DNA of 64,000 nt from Pectobacterium carotovorum (GCF_033898505.1 NZ_JAXAFK010000006.1:124001-188000), one strand, 5' to 3'. Counted from the stretch's first letter, positions 32,091 through 42,016 are shown. Numbers and translations: made by a program. Notes: generated from the sequence alone by a model not told the origin.

Positions 32091-34858
32091 TCTCCTACCG
32101 CCTTACCCCAATCAGGCGCGCGGCGTGGCGCCATGTCACCCGGATTCCACCAACTGGTTACATCGTATTGGTTGCGTGCGCGATCCCGTACGCGGTCGTT
32201 GTAGCCAGGATTTGCCATCTCTTGTAGTTGCTGCAAGATCAGGTGATTTGTTACCGCCTTGGTATACCACAGATTAGCAAATGGTGTGATCATGCGTGCG
32301 GCCTTAATGGCATCAGCACCAAAGGTTGTATCCTCCCCCATCAGTGCCTTCTGCGGGTTGGTGATCAGCAACTTCATTAGTTGTTCCGCAAACCCAAGTA
32401 CAGGGCCACCAATAACGCCCGCAATACTTGAACCATACTGCGTTTGGTCTTGCAGCAGGAAGTCACCATAAATGCCGAATGAACCACCTTTCAGCAGCGC
32501 TTGTACCCACGCCTTGCCGGTGGTCATATCGATAGGGTCATTTCCTGTCAGTAACGCATTCATCTGGTTGGCGAACATGCCAGCCAGAGTTGTACCAGCA
32601 ATATACCCTGCCAGAAACTTTAATGCTGGTACGCGATCGAGGTCTTGCGCACGAGTAACCATCTGGCGAAACCCTGCAAACGGGGTAGTTTTGAACAACA
32701 TGAAGCTGCGGGTCAGTTCACCAGCGGTGTCACGAGCATAGGTATCGATACCGGTCGCGGTAGTCACCGCACTGGTCATTTCGCCGTGGGTGATCCCCAG
32801 CAGTTTCTGGGCTGCTTCTGCGCGAGCATTACGAATCATACGTGCGATGGTTTGCTCTGTCTCTGCTTCGAATGCTTGGCGCAAATTCTTCGCCCGTGTT
32901 TCGCTCAATTCACCCATGCTGGAAAGCGCTTGGTCTGCACCGGCGCGCACATCGTTTATTTTGTCGGCCAGGATATCCATGATTTTAGCGTCGGGCACAG
33001 CATAGATAGCATCTGGCGTCATACCCATATGACCGTTAGGCGTCAGTGGCCGCAACTCGGCCGCATTCATGATCGCCCAATCCTGCGATGTCCATCCCTT
33101 GTTGGCGAGAATAGTTTTATCTGAACCTTTCAGTGCATCCAGGGTGGCATGCTGGCGGGTTAAAGTGCCCAGGTTTTTATACATCAGCAGGCCAAATGCC
33201 GCCTTGTTGGCTCTGTCCATTGCTACCAGACCAGACCATTTAAGCGTTTTCTCCGCGAACCAGCCCGTGATGCCCCGCGTCAAGTCGAAACCACCCATTT
33301 TCGACACCACAGCCGCATGGGTATCCACCAGCAACCCCAGATCGGCGTTGGCGCGTTTTGCGTCACCGCTGAACAGGTTGCGCAGTGTATTAGCCGACAG
33401 GCGCATGCCGTTGCGGTCAAAGCCCAGTGCCTGCGCGGTAGCGCGCATAATGGCCTGATCAGAGGTGGCAGTGAATACACTGGTGCCGAGCATGGCAGAA
33501 GTCATCAGGTTGCGTAGGCCGCCAATGGCAGACGAGAACACGCCGGAGCTTTGCACACCATTAAGGCCAGCCATTGAGTCGAACATGCGCTCAACCATGG
33601 CACGTTGTGATTGCATGTCTTTGATCGGCTGCCCTGCGCCATCGATCGCCACGCTGCGCTGATAAATTCGGTCAACCACCAGACGGAAGTTATTGGCGGC
33701 ATCGGGGCCGAAAGCTTTAGCTACGCCCAGATCACGCGATGAAGATTGCAGGTGCCCCATCATCACGCCAGCCACAGGTTGCTTCGTGTAGCGCTCCATG
33801 TATCCGAAATGGTTGGTCGCATCTTTGAACGCCATCACGCGACTTTGTGATCCACGGTTCTTAATGCCACCGGCACCGATGAATGCACCTGGTTCAATCT
33901 TCTGAGCGCCATCCGTTGCCTTGCTTTCAAAGATGGACTCCAACGCCTGGCGGTACGCGATATCGTTCATTTGGGTGCCATCAGAGTTTACGAACTGCGA
34001 ACGCTCTTGAGTATTCCACACATCATCAACCCAGGCTCGGCGGGCAAAGTCTGCCGGAGGCATGCGGCCAAACGAAATCGCTGCGGTGCGTTCTGCTGGT
34101 GGCAGAGATGCCAGCCATTTATCACGGCCAGCAGCACGGATTAAATCGGCATCATCGGCATAAGGCAGATGCCAATCATCACGCAGGCCAATATCAAAAC
34201 CTGAATCGTTCATTTCCTGCCGCGCTCGACTGGTAACATCACCCCAGATTTTTGCCACCTTCTTGGCTGCGGGGTTGCCGCTATCCTCGCCGTACAATTC
34301 TTTCAGAATCTGCAACTGCCCAGATTTGGCCGCCGCCTGATTGAACGGAAGGTAGTTGCGCAAGCGCTGTTCACCCAATGCTTGGGACTGATAAAAGAAT
34401 TTCTGTACCTCCGGACCTGCCTCCATCATCTGTGAGCTAAGTTGGCGCGTCCAATCCTGATAGGCGCCCGTGGCCAGTTCTTCCGCTGACGTTACATCAA
34501 TCTCTTTACCGTCCTGCACTCGGCGGCCAGAGAAAATAAACTGCGCCAAATTGGCCGGCGTCTGCTTGTTTTCTGGCACAACGCGGTTCAGCGTGTCAGT
34601 AATGTTGTTGATGGCAATCGCATTTTGCGCCAATCGCTGGCGCTTCTTGAATATGTCATGTACAACGCGGGCAGCAACAATATCGGCGGCCTGCCGGTAC
34701 ACTTCTGACGTTGGTGTGCCTGATTTACCGGCCCGAGCGTTCATTCGGGAGACTTGTTGCACTGCTTCACGGATCCGGTCTTCGATATTCTTTAGTTCAG
34801 TAGCCAGCGGCTGGCGACCCAACGTCTGGGTGATTGCATCGATACACTGCGGTTTCAT
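32087..34858 (-). CDS. Large virion-internal / DNA-ejection-like protein
   Basis: 923 residues, mostly helical, Ala/Gln-rich, with a hydrophobic Gly/Ala-rich segment near 730-770 (LKFLAGYIAGTTLAGMFANQMNALL). In composition and gene order it resembles the largest internal virion protein of short-tailed phages, which is extruded from the head to form a channel for DNA. No enzymatic motif recognised. Start overlaps the stop of the 639-residue gene by one base. The assignment rests on resemblance and context, not on a definitive motif. Confidence 0.55.
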   Translation of the reverse strand: MKPQCIDAITQTLGRQPLATELKNIEDRIREAVQQVSRMNARAGKSGTPTSEVYRQAADIVAARVVHDIFKKRQRLAQNAIAINNITDTLNRVVPENKQTPANLAQFIFSGRRVQDGKEIDVTSAEELATGAYQDWTRQLSSQMMEAGPEVQKFFYQSQALGEQRLRNYLPFNQAAAKSGQLQILKELYGEDSGNPAAKKVAKIWGDVTSRARQEMNDSGFDIGLRDDWHLPYADDADLIRAAGRDKWLASLPPAERTAAISFGRMPPADFARRAWVDDVWNTQERSQFVNSDGTQMNDIAYRQALESIFESKATDGAQKIEPGAFIGAGGIKNRGSQSRVMAFKDATNHFGYMERYTKQPVAGVMMGHLQSSSRDLGVAKAFGPDAANNFRLVVDRIYQRSVAIDGAGQPIKDMQSQRAMVERMFDSMAGLNGVQSSGVFSSAIGGLRNLMTSAMLGTSVFTATSDQAIMRATAQALGFDRNGMRLSANTLRNLFSGDAKRANADLGLLVDTHAAVVSKMGGFDLTRGITGWFAEKTLKWSGLVAMDRANKAAFGLLMYKNLGTLTRQHATLDALKGSDKTILANKGWTSQDWAIMNAAELRPLTPNGHMGMTPDAIYAVPDAKIMDILADKINDVRAGADQALSSMGELSETRAKNLRQAFEAETEQTIARMIRNARAEAAQKLLGITHGEMTSAVTTATGIDTYARDTAGELTRSFMLFKTTPFAGFRQMVTRAQDLDRVPALKFLAGYIAGTTLAGMFANQMNALLTGNDPIDMTTGKAWVQALLKGGSFGIYGDFLLQDQTQYGSSIAGVIGGPVLGFAEQLMKLLITNPQKALMGEDTTFGADAIKAARMITPFANLWYTKAVTNHLILQQLQEMANPGYNDRVRDRARNQYDVTSWWNPGDMAPRRAPDWGKAVGE

Positions 34859-36777
34859 TATGAGTTCCTCAGGAAGCAGGCTGCGGCCACACTGTAAACG
34901 CGAGATTCTTTCTGCACGGTGGCGATCTGCTCATCCATGTCCGCCAGCGCTTTTGATAACGGTACTATTTCACCGGTGTCGGGATGCAATATGTTTAGTT
35001 CTGGGTTGCTCTGTGACATGTCACGCGCGGCCATCAGGTCATAACTATTGCTGGAGATAACCGCGCCGGTATCGGGATCGGTACTCACCTGTCCAGTTCC
35101 ATCTTCACCCACGCCAGAGAATGTACTTTTCTGACGGAGTTCCGGCGCTTGGGTGAGTTCTTCGCGCGGTTGTGAATAACTGATGCCATTTTCCTTATAG
35201 GCTTCTTCCATTGCCGTACGTTGCTGTTGCCCCTGTTCGATAGCGCCAGGTTTTACCACACCATCAAGGCCACGAACCTGCTGAACCACGTTAACAGACT
35301 CGCCACGCATCAGTTGTGCTGCCGCCCGATCCATGGCAGCTACATGGGCGTTTACGCTCTCTATACTGCCATGCGCCACAGGTGCAGACTCAATATCGTA
35401 ATTAAGCCCTTCATTCATCGCGTGTGCCGCGTCCACGTCGCTTGGACGGATGTCAGCTTCTCGAACAAGTCCGCGCATGCTTTCGGGGATTATTCCTTGC
35501 TCTAAGCGAGAAAGATCAGCCTTTGCTTCATAAAATTGTCCGTTAGGTTGATGCGGTGCCAGTGTTTTCTGTGCTTCTTGTAACCGCTGACGCGCTCCAT
35601 CCAACTGACTACTAATTTCATCCAACTTATCTTGATTGGCTTCATAGTAGCGACGATTTGCCCCAGTACTGCCAGTCGGCGCTGCATCACGGATAGCCTT
35701 ATCTTCAGCCTCTAGCCTGGCAATCACCCTCTCACTGTTAGCAATTTCCGACTGCCAAACTTTTCGATCACCCCGGCTCATCAGTTGCCCGGACATATTT
35801 TGCAACTCGGTAATCCGGCTTTCATAGGTTGGTTCCGCCACTGAATCATGCACCACCTGAGGGGGGCTCGGTTGTTGTTCAATTGGAGAAATTTCTGTTG
35901 TTACAGGCTGCTCAATATTATTAATCTGGTTATCGGTGGAGATCGCTTGCTGCTCATCTGGCGGCAATATATCTGAATCAGTGCGTCCCGTTTCGCGGCC
36001 TGCTGTCCAATGATGAAGACCACCAAAGGCCGCACCCAGTACACCATCCACCAGCAACGCCTGTTTATCCCATGCCTGATATTGCTTCGCCAGATCTGAG
36101 TAGCCGTTATCTTCCAGTGTGTCGCTGACAGCAAACCGGCTTGCAGCACCAAAGCCAGTATTAATGCCTACCCCCGACGCCAGCCGAGTTAACAGCCTAC
36201 CGCCAACACCTGCGGGCAACGCCATACCGGCGGCATTTGCGGTTCCCTGTTCCAGCGCCAGCGTGCTGGCGGTCTCAGGATCAACACCCTTTGACAGAAA
36301 CTCCTGGCGCGATGGTTCGTAGGTGCTGCCGAATGCCGTAGCGCCACCAGCAGCCGGGCCAGCAAAAACAGAAACAGCCATAGCTGGTACGAATTGACCA
36401 AGACCATCAAGCACCTGCGCAGCCGTTCCCTGTGTGCCAGGTTCGGGCTTGATGTATTCACGCGCTCGCTCTAGCGCTTTGCTGGTCGAATCATAAGCTT
36501 CGGTAATTCGCTGATCGGCATCCGGGAAGAGTGCCTTGAACGCGCCATAGGTGGGAATAAACTCCTGCAAGTATTTGGGGTCGCTGATCAGTTTCTGGTC
36601 TGCGGCTACACTGGACTGCAACACCCCAATGGCACCTTCAGCGATTCCACGAGGTAAAGCGGAGATCGAACCTGCCATAAACCCGGGCTCATAATCTTCT
36701 GGCCGGGCAGCCTTGTTCTGTGCCGCATTATCTGTCCATGCCAGCCCCTCTGGTGCCAGTGAGAAAATATCAGCCAT
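34858..36777 (-). CDS. Virion-internal-like protein (middle gene)
   Basis: 639 residues. Gly/Ala-rich hydrophobic segments around 120-210 (FVPAMAVSVFAGPAAGGATAFG) are followed by long Gln/Glu/Arg-rich helices with coiled-coil character (~330-420). No catalytic motif. One-base overlaps with both neighbours indicate a tightly coupled operon. Similar middle proteins occur between lysozyme-bearing and giant ejection proteins in podovirus-like phages; membrane association on entry would fit. Function inferred. Confidence 0.5.
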   Translation of the reverse strand: MADIFSLAPEGLAWTDNAAQNKAARPEDYEPGFMAGSISALPRGIAEGAIGVLQSSVAADQKLISDPKYLQEFIPTYGAFKALFPDADQRITEAYDSTSKALERAREYIKPEPGTQGTAAQVLDGLGQFVPAMAVSVFAGPAAGGATAFGSTYEPSRQEFLSKGVDPETASTLALEQGTANAAGMALPAGVGGRLLTRLASGVGINTGFGAASRFAVSDTLEDNGYSDLAKQYQAWDKQALLVDGVLGAAFGGLHHWTAGRETGRTDSDILPPDEQQAISTDNQINNIEQPVTTEISPIEQQPSPPQVVHDSVAEPTYESRITELQNMSGQLMSRGDRKVWQSEIANSERVIARLEAEDKAIRDAAPTGSTGANRRYYEANQDKLDEISSQLDGARQRLQEAQKTLAPHQPNGQFYEAKADLSRLEQGIIPESMRGLVREADIRPSDVDAAHAMNEGLNYDIESAPVAHGSIESVNAHVAAMDRAAAQLMRGESVNVVQQVRGLDGVVKPGAIEQGQQQRTAMEEAYKENGISYSQPREELTQAPELRQKSTFSGVGEDGTGQVSTDPDTGAVISSNSYDLMAARDMSQSNPELNILHPDTGEIVPLSKALADMDEQIATVQKESRVYSVAAACFLRNS

Positions 36778-39293
36778 TATTGCACCCTCACGACAATATA
36801 ATCACCCGTACGGGGATTTAGCGCCCAGCGGCCACTCCCAGCCACCAGGCGGTATTGATTGTCACCGACGTTAACTGGACGGAAATTGCCGACAGCGCCA
36901 GGATTCAACCCCGCCTCAGAAAACACGCCACGCGCTGCACCATGGAAGCGATCTTTGAACGTGCTCTTATCCATACCAAAAGGCATCACCACGTCGCCGC
37001 CGTTGAAGCTTTTATAAACACCGCCGGTGGCATACTGCACTGCTTGATCTGAAAGATTGGAAGTTACAGCCTTGGTGCTCATATCACTTTCTTTTCCAGA
37101 TGAATATGCCAGCCCAGCATAGGCAGACTTAAACACGCTATAGGCCATCTGGTGCGCCTGCGGGTTGTATTGGAATGCATTGCCAACAGCCAAATCGAAT
37201 GCTTCACGTAACTTGTCATCGCTGGGCAACATCACTGGTTGCATGCCAGCCTTTTTCTGCGCCTCAGTAGGATTGATTAACTGATCCCCCAGCAGAATAG
37301 TTTTTGCTGCTTCGTACTTGTCCATGGTGGGTTTGTACTTAATGAACTGGCTATAAGCGATCGTCGGCTGCCGGTTGTTGTATTGGTTATCCTCCGGTGC
37401 CAGTAGCAGCGAAGCGTACGCAGTGGCGGCGCTATTGGGGGCTATTGAGCCAGTAATGCTGCGTAATGCCTGTGGCGGAAGAGAACGCCCAAAGGCTTGC
37501 AGTAGGTTGACAGACTGATCGACGTTGGTTGAACCACGAACCATTTCAGACAGGCCAGCGGCCTCTTGCTTGGACAGTAAGGGCGCATTGATACCGAGGG
37601 CTTTCAGCTTATCGGAATTTGCAAAACGGATTTTCACCTCTGCCGTGATATCGTTCGGGTTATTGCTGACGATCGGTTTAAAGGCTCCCATATCCACCGC
37701 CGCCTGGTAGGGGTCAGACTCGCGGAGACTGATCACTCGATTGGCTGCCGCCTGAACGTGATCAAATGCCGCAGCGCGGCCGGCGAACCCTTCACCTTCA
37801 CCCAATTGACCTTTCAGGTCAGCCACATATTGGTTGATACTGGCCGTCGGCATGTTGCGAAAAGAGCCAATGTACTGGCCAGCCACGCGCATATTGGAAA
37901 AGTCTTCGTAGCGCTGGCGCCCTTCGCGGTAACCATACGCCTGGATGAACTTCCCTTCCGTCGGCGCGTTAGGATACTCAACACCTTTCAGGTATGAGGC
38001 AGTGGCGTCCTGAACCACGTCAGTAAGCTGTGCGCGATACTCCGCCCGCTGCTGATTCTCCATTGTCATAGCCTGGCGAATATACCGCCCCTGATCAGAC
38101 GGATCTAGCAGTGAGAATGCCGTGCTTTTTGTTACTCTGCGGCCAGTATCGGGAAGCGTTGAAATTCCAAGCGCTGCCTGAATGCCTGAGTTAACCTGTT
38201 CCTGTGTATACGGCATTGAGCCGTTTTCATGTTGAGTGATGGCAGTCGCCATACGTGTTAGCGTGGCGGGATCGGTGAGGTCAACTGGCGTATTCGCTGG
38301 GATACCCATAGCCTTTGACACGGCGGAAACGTATGCCCCTGTATTATTCTCTGATGGCGGAGCCCAACGATTGATGATCTGATCAATCGTCTGGTATCCC
38401 TGCCGACTGTAAGAAAGCAGGTTTTTACCCAGCGCCCGAATACCGTGCTCAGGTGTGGCAAACGTTGCATACTGACCATCGCTGCCAGTCTGCCCCTCCC
38501 ATGTGTTTGCAGACTGCACGATGTTGCCAGGGTTGTTATTGCGAAGTCCGCGCACAGGGCCAGCACTGGATGGCACATGAGCAACACCACCAGCATCAGA
38601 AGGCTCGCCGTTTCTCTGTAAAAACTCGGCAACCTGACCAGCGCCAAGTTGGTTTTCTACGTTTTGTTTAGCTGCTGCCTTTTTTGCCTCTGTTAGCTTC
38701 GCCTGGATCTGTTCGTCACTCCACCCATGAGCAAATCCAAACGTTTTAATGTTTTCAGTCATCGACTTAAACCGACCAACCCACGCCGGGTTAGAGGAAT
38801 CAGTTTTTGATAGCTCGTCGATATCTAAATCAAGCGTTCCCTGAAATTGCCCGTACTGAAACTTCTGTGTCTGATCGCGCTCATATGACCTTATTTGTGT
38901 TTCGTACTGCATATCCATGCGCCTAACTTGCAGCGCAAGCTTATCTCGCATTGGCCCTGCCGGAACGCGGCCCAATATCTCTTCACCTTTAGCCTTAATG
39001 CTCGCTATAGTGGCGATGCCGTGAGGCATAGCGTCCTTTCCCTGCTTCGTATACAGCCCATCGTTTGGGTTATTTAGCCGATTATTGGCAAACTCCTGGT
39101 ACTCTACCTCGCCCTCCTGCGCCTGAGCCAAATTAGCCCTTCCATGAGCCTCCGCCACGGCTTGGACATAATCTTGCCCGACCTTAGCAAACCCAGCGCC
39201 AAAATCATCTGGAGTGAATTGTTGATTGTTCGGCGCTGCGGGGATGCCACGGCTGCTAACCTGAGGGCCACGCACTACGGGTACTGTTGGCAT
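36777..39293 (-). CDS. Virion-internal-like protein with lysozyme-type domain
   Basis: 838 residues. After an N-terminal helical part (residues ~1-240, with DGLYTKQGKDAM), a segment at ~250-375 begins GLRNNNPGNI and continues ..FATPEHGIRALGKNLLSYSRQG..TIDQIINRWAPPSENNTGAYVSAVSKAMGI. That pattern is seen in phage structural lysozyme/transglycosylase domains and suits local cutting of peptidoglycan during DNA entry. The rest is helical. First large gene of the operon; the small gene at 39310 precedes it by 16 bp. Confidence 0.6.
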   Translation of the reverse strand: MPTVPVVRGPQVSSRGIPAAPNNQQFTPDDFGAGFAKVGQDYVQAVAEAHGRANLAQAQEGEVEYQEFANNRLNNPNDGLYTKQGKDAMPHGIATIASIKAKGEEILGRVPAGPMRDKLALQVRRMDMQYETQIRSYERDQTQKFQYGQFQGTLDLDIDELSKTDSSNPAWVGRFKSMTENIKTFGFAHGWSDEQIQAKLTEAKKAAAKQNVENQLGAGQVAEFLQRNGEPSDAGGVAHVPSSAGPVRGLRNNNPGNIVQSANTWEGQTGSDGQYATFATPEHGIRALGKNLLSYSRQGYQTIDQIINRWAPPSENNTGAYVSAVSKAMGIPANTPVDLTDPATLTRMATAITQHENGSMPYTQEQVNSGIQAALGISTLPDTGRRVTKSTAFSLLDPSDQGRYIRQAMTMENQQRAEYRAQLTDVVQDATASYLKGVEYPNAPTEGKFIQAYGYREGRQRYEDFSNMRVAGQYIGSFRNMPTASINQYVADLKGQLGEGEGFAGRAAAFDHVQAAANRVISLRESDPYQAAVDMGAFKPIVSNNPNDITAEVKIRFANSDKLKALGINAPLLSKQEAAGLSEMVRGSTNVDQSVNLLQAFGRSLPPQALRSITGSIAPNSAATAYASLLLAPEDNQYNNRQPTIAYSQFIKYKPTMDKYEAAKTILLGDQLINPTEAQKKAGMQPVMLPSDDKLREAFDLAVGNAFQYNPQAHQMAYSVFKSAYAGLAYSSGKESDMSTKAVTSNLSDQAVQYATGGVYKSFNGGDVVMPFGMDKSTFKDRFHGAARGVFSEAGLNPGAVGNFRPVNVGDNQYRLVAGSGRWALNPRTGDYIVVRVQ

Positions 39294-39309
39294 AGTTAAC
39301 CTCCAGGTA

Positions 39310-39489
39310 TCAGTGATTGGCCTTCATCGGCAGGTTCAGGGCCTTATCGATCAACACGCGCGCGATTGCATGGATGCTTGGTGCTATGCCTAAGGGGGAT
39401 TTCTGTTGTTCTTCTTCCTGAATTAACTTCAGTTTCACTATCTGCTCTTTACTGAGAAGTACCGGTTTCACTGTTGTCTGTCGTGACAT
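39310..39489 (-). CDS. Small ribbon-helix-helix-like protein
   Basis: 59 residues: TTVKPVLLSKEQIVKLKLIQEEEQQKSPLGIAPSIHAIARVLIDKAL gives a short strand then two helices, as in RHH repressors. ATG 39489 has GAGGTG just upstream; the six-codon-longer reading is less likely. First gene of the ejection-protein operon and perhaps its regulator. Confidence 0.6.
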   Translation of the reverse strand: MSRQTTVKPVLLSKEQIVKLKLIQEEEQQKSPLGIAPSIHAIARVLIDKALNLPMKANH

Positions 39490-39653
39490 AAACACCTCAC
39501 CTGTCATGATTAATACAATATCAATAATTGCATATAATGAAACAATGACATGGCATATTGCAAATAATGAAATATATGGTGATGATTATTTAGACACTGA
39601 GTTTGGTCTCACGCTAGTTAGTAAGTGTCGACTCAACCAAATGGGAGTGAACA
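39490..39653. promoter_or_regulatory. Divergent promoter region between the ejection operon and ssb
   Basis: Contains TTGCATATAATGAAA and TTGCAAATAATGAAA spaced 29 bp, plus GCATATAATG resembling an extended -10. Direct repeats and divergent genes suggest operator sites for the small RHH-like protein. A 62-codon plus-strand frame here looks spurious. Confidence 0.45.
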
Positions 39654-40040
39654 GTGACTGCTCAAATTTCAGCGTATGGCCGCTTGGTGGTTGATGTGCA
39701 AAGCCGTACCACCAGCAGCGGCAACAACATGAGCTTTGCCCGGATAGCGGTATCGCTACCTTGTCAGCGTTCTGATAATGGGGTGAGTACTTTCTGGCTA
39801 GCGGTAACAGCCTTTGGCAAACAGGCCGACGCGCTAGCGAAGCATCAAAAAGGAGACATGGTGAGCGTGTCGGGCGATATGCAGATCACCCAATGGACGG
39901 ATGGGCTCGGTGTTGGGCAAACCGGCTATCAAGTGATTGCCGACAGCGTGGTAAGCGCCAGAACAGTGCGCCCAAGTTGTCGAAAGGGTGCCATCGGACA
40001 ACCAACAGACGCATTACGTCGTGCGAGAGAGGGAGGTTAA
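39654..40040 (+). CDS. Single-stranded DNA-binding protein
   Basis: 128 residues with an OB-fold SSB domain: AYGRLVVDVQSRTTSSGNNMSFARIAVSL, STFWLAVTAFGKQADALAKHQKGDMVSVSGDMQITQW. The C-terminus is basic and lacks the usual DDDIPF-type acidic tip, so partner recruitment may differ from housekeeping SSB. The GTG start overlaps GAGTG-rich sequence. Would support alpha-driven replication of element B. Confidence 0.8.
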   Translation: MTAQISAYGRLVVDVQSRTTSSGNNMSFARIAVSLPCQRSDNGVSTFWLAVTAFGKQADALAKHQKGDMVSVSGDMQITQWTDGLGVGQTGYQVIADSVVSARTVRPSCRKGAIGQPTDALRRAREGG

Positions 40041-40084
40041 GGGTACGCACAGAGTGAAAGTAACCATCACAAAAAGAGGTGTCC

Positions 40085-40405
40085 ATGGACAAGAGAAAAA
40101 TCAAAGTAAAACGCCTGGAAGCATACTATGAGCGACACCAGACCCAATATGATGTGTGGGCACAATCAGGCTATGATCCTCGATACAAGCCAACTGAATC
40201 ATACCCCGCCGATTTGCAAAACCTTCAATGTGGGGCCACCACCCGCGCGGGCACTCCCTGCAAACGCAAAGATATTTATCGCAATGGGCGATGTAAGTAC
40301 CATGGAGGTATGAGTACTGGAGCTAAAACACCAGAAGGGAAAGCTCGCCAGATAGAAGGGTTTCGTCGCTGGCTTGAAGGAAAACGTCAAAGTGAACCCG
40401 AATAA
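40085..40405 (+). CDS. HGGxSTG motif protein with two Cys pairs
   Basis: 106 residues. CGATTRAGTPCKRKD..RNGRCKYHGGMSTGAKTPEGKAR is the signature of a short family seen in prophages and integrative elements; the Cys/His spacing (C..C..C..H) suggests a zinc site. Function unknown. ATG 40085 with AGAGGTG just upstream. Confidence 0.7.
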   Translation: MDKRKIKVKRLEAYYERHQTQYDVWAQSGYDPRYKPTESYPADLQNLQCGATTRAGTPCKRKDIYRNGRCKYHGGMSTGAKTPEGKARQIEGFRRWLEGKRQSEPE

Positions 40406-40894
40406 CATGAGGTTCGTATTCCTTGTCACATTTATCTCCAAACCGGCACATAGCAGGCTTACCCCATGTACTGTTCACTTTTGTTAAGGTTGTTTTCTAC
40501 CTACCCCATGAATGGTAGACAAAACTAGACTTCAACCAACGCTACAGCCCCCTTAGTGATGGGGCCATCAGCAACGGCAATGTGCTTTAAAAAGCCTCCG
40601 ATCATGACAATGCGATAAGTGCATACATGGATAAATATATTATTACTCCGACAGATCTGTCTGTTGCCGTATGGTGTCGAGAGTCAGTTTTCCAAGATGC
40701 ATCCCGACAGAGTTAATCGTTGGTGTTAGTACTCCGACAAACCGCATACTCAAGATCAACTCCATAGATAACAAGGCGCAAGAAATTGCGCATTATTAGA
40801 ATTGCGTAGTGCGCAAAACGAAACTGAACGGTAGGACAAAGAGCACAACAGAGCTTCTGGTAAATGCCAACCAGGTGAAAATTGCGTTACCTGC
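40406..40894. other. Intergenic region, no gene supported
   Basis: About 490 bases with short frames only. An inverted repeat TTGCGCA...TGCGCAA lies near 40786-40820, and a 29-codon frame at 40627 has no ribosome site. Possible promoter or operator region for the decayed KilA-N gene. Confidence 0.35.
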
Positions 40895-41152
40895 AACCTC
40901 ACAAAACCTCACTTTGCAGATCACATCGCTGGCGTTGAAATTTCCACGGATGCCGAAGGGCGGTTTAACCTGAACTCTTTACATAAAGCGAGTGGGGCGG
41001 AGAAAAAGAACGGGCCTAGCTATTGGTTGGTTCTCGATGGTACAAAGCAACTGATTGCTGAGCTTGAAAATCAAACTACCCAGATCTCGGTAGTTACGAA
41101 AGAAGGCAGGAACGGCGGCACTTTCGCTCATGAGCTGTTGCGTGACATTTAA
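40895..41152 (+). pseudogene. KilA-N domain gene remnant
   Basis: Reads NLTKPHFADHIAGVEISTDAEGRFNLNSLHKASGAEKKNGPSYWL.. then NGGTFAHELLRDI and stop. This is the KilA-N DNA-binding core, but no start codon with a ribosome site is in frame and the protein ends where family members continue for 100 or more residues. A truncated relic; such proteins are phage regulators. Confidence 0.65.
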
Positions 41153-41170
41153 CAAAGTAGGCGCTAGATC

Positions 41171-41716
41171 TTAAATCTTCCATTTATCTGAGAACAAATC
41201 CTCATCAAGCGGCATTGCATCTGATTTTGTCTTATCAAAAAAGTCATAGCTTATTGAGATTGCCGCCTCTGTGAATGCAGTTTGCTCTGATGCATTATGC
41301 GCGTCAGAGTCTAAGAAAAACATAAGCAATGCATCGCGGTTTTTATTTACTGAGTACACTAAAAAACTGTTACTTGTTGGCGTGTATCTTACATCTACTG
41401 CCGCTATATCTTTCCAATTATCCCATGCTGACTTTTTACCACTAACGTCAGTTTTACTGTCTTCAGGGGTATACGCTCCAGTATCTACATGGCTATGTCT
41501 TACATGTAGTGACAGGATTTCGGTAGGCCTGGCAAATGCAGCATCCTTCCCAATGTCAGGATGGTAGCCGTTTTTCCAGAAATCTTTAAAAGCGTCCGCA
41601 ACTCCCTTTAACTTTGGGTCAGATGCGCAAAGGGCCGAGAATTTCTGCGTATGCAGTACTCGACCCTTATATGTTACGACGGTGTTACTGTTATTCTGCG
41701 ACGCAGACGAACTCAT
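41171..41716 (-). CDS. YafO-like ribosome-dependent toxin
   Basis: 181 residues. The central and C-terminal parts follow the YafO pattern: DAFKDFWKNGYHPDIGKDAAFARP.EILSLHVRHSHV, then SFLVYSVNKNRDALLMFFLDSDAHN and a final AISISYDFF. YafO cleaves mRNA on the ribosome. ATG 41716 is chosen (AGGG five bases upstream), overlapping the antitoxin gene by 26 bases. The family match is recognisable but divergent. Confidence 0.55.
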   Translation of the reverse strand: MSSSASQNNSNTVVTYKGRVLHTQKFSALCASDPKLKGVADAFKDFWKNGYHPDIGKDAAFARPTEILSLHVRHSHVDTGAYTPEDSKTDVSGKKSAWDNWKDIAAVDVRYTPTSNSFLVYSVNKNRDALLMFFLDSDAHNASEQTAFTEAAISISYDFFDKTKSDAMPLDEDLFSDKWKI

Positions 41717-41873
41717 AGTTTCCCTTGTCATCGAGAGAATCAAAGAAGGTACGGGAAACACGCTTAGAGTGCTCTTTATCCATAGTCACTCTGTTAGCAG
41801 TCACGCCTTCTGCTACCAAGCGTCTTGCGGCAACACTCGAGCGCTCTATCGCCCGTTTTTCGTTGTAACGCAT
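41691..41873 (-). CDS. Putative antitoxin partner of the YafO-like toxin
   Basis: 60 residues, basic N-terminal half and acidic end (FFDSLDDKGNYEFVCVAE); no clear YafN fold. Position directly upstream of, and overlapping, the toxin gene is the main argument. ATGAGGTGATG sequence at the start carries an adequate ribosome site. Confidence 0.5.
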   Translation of the reverse strand: MRYNEKRAIERSSVAARRLVAEGVTANRVTMDKEHSKRVSRTFFDSLDDKGNYEFVCVAE

Positions 41874-42016
41874 GACATCACCTCATGATAAGATACATCA
41901 CAAATAATTAACTCAACAAAAGGTTGAATTACCTCACAGGTAATTTTTACTCAAATTTGAGCAAACTTCAACCGCCATTTTCAACCACGCTGAAAACCCT
42001 CTGTATAAAAGCTCAT

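Noticed and set aside
39506..39694. 62-codon plus-strand frame before ssb
   Set aside because: Covers the divergent promoter region and overlaps ssb in another frame without a ribosome site.
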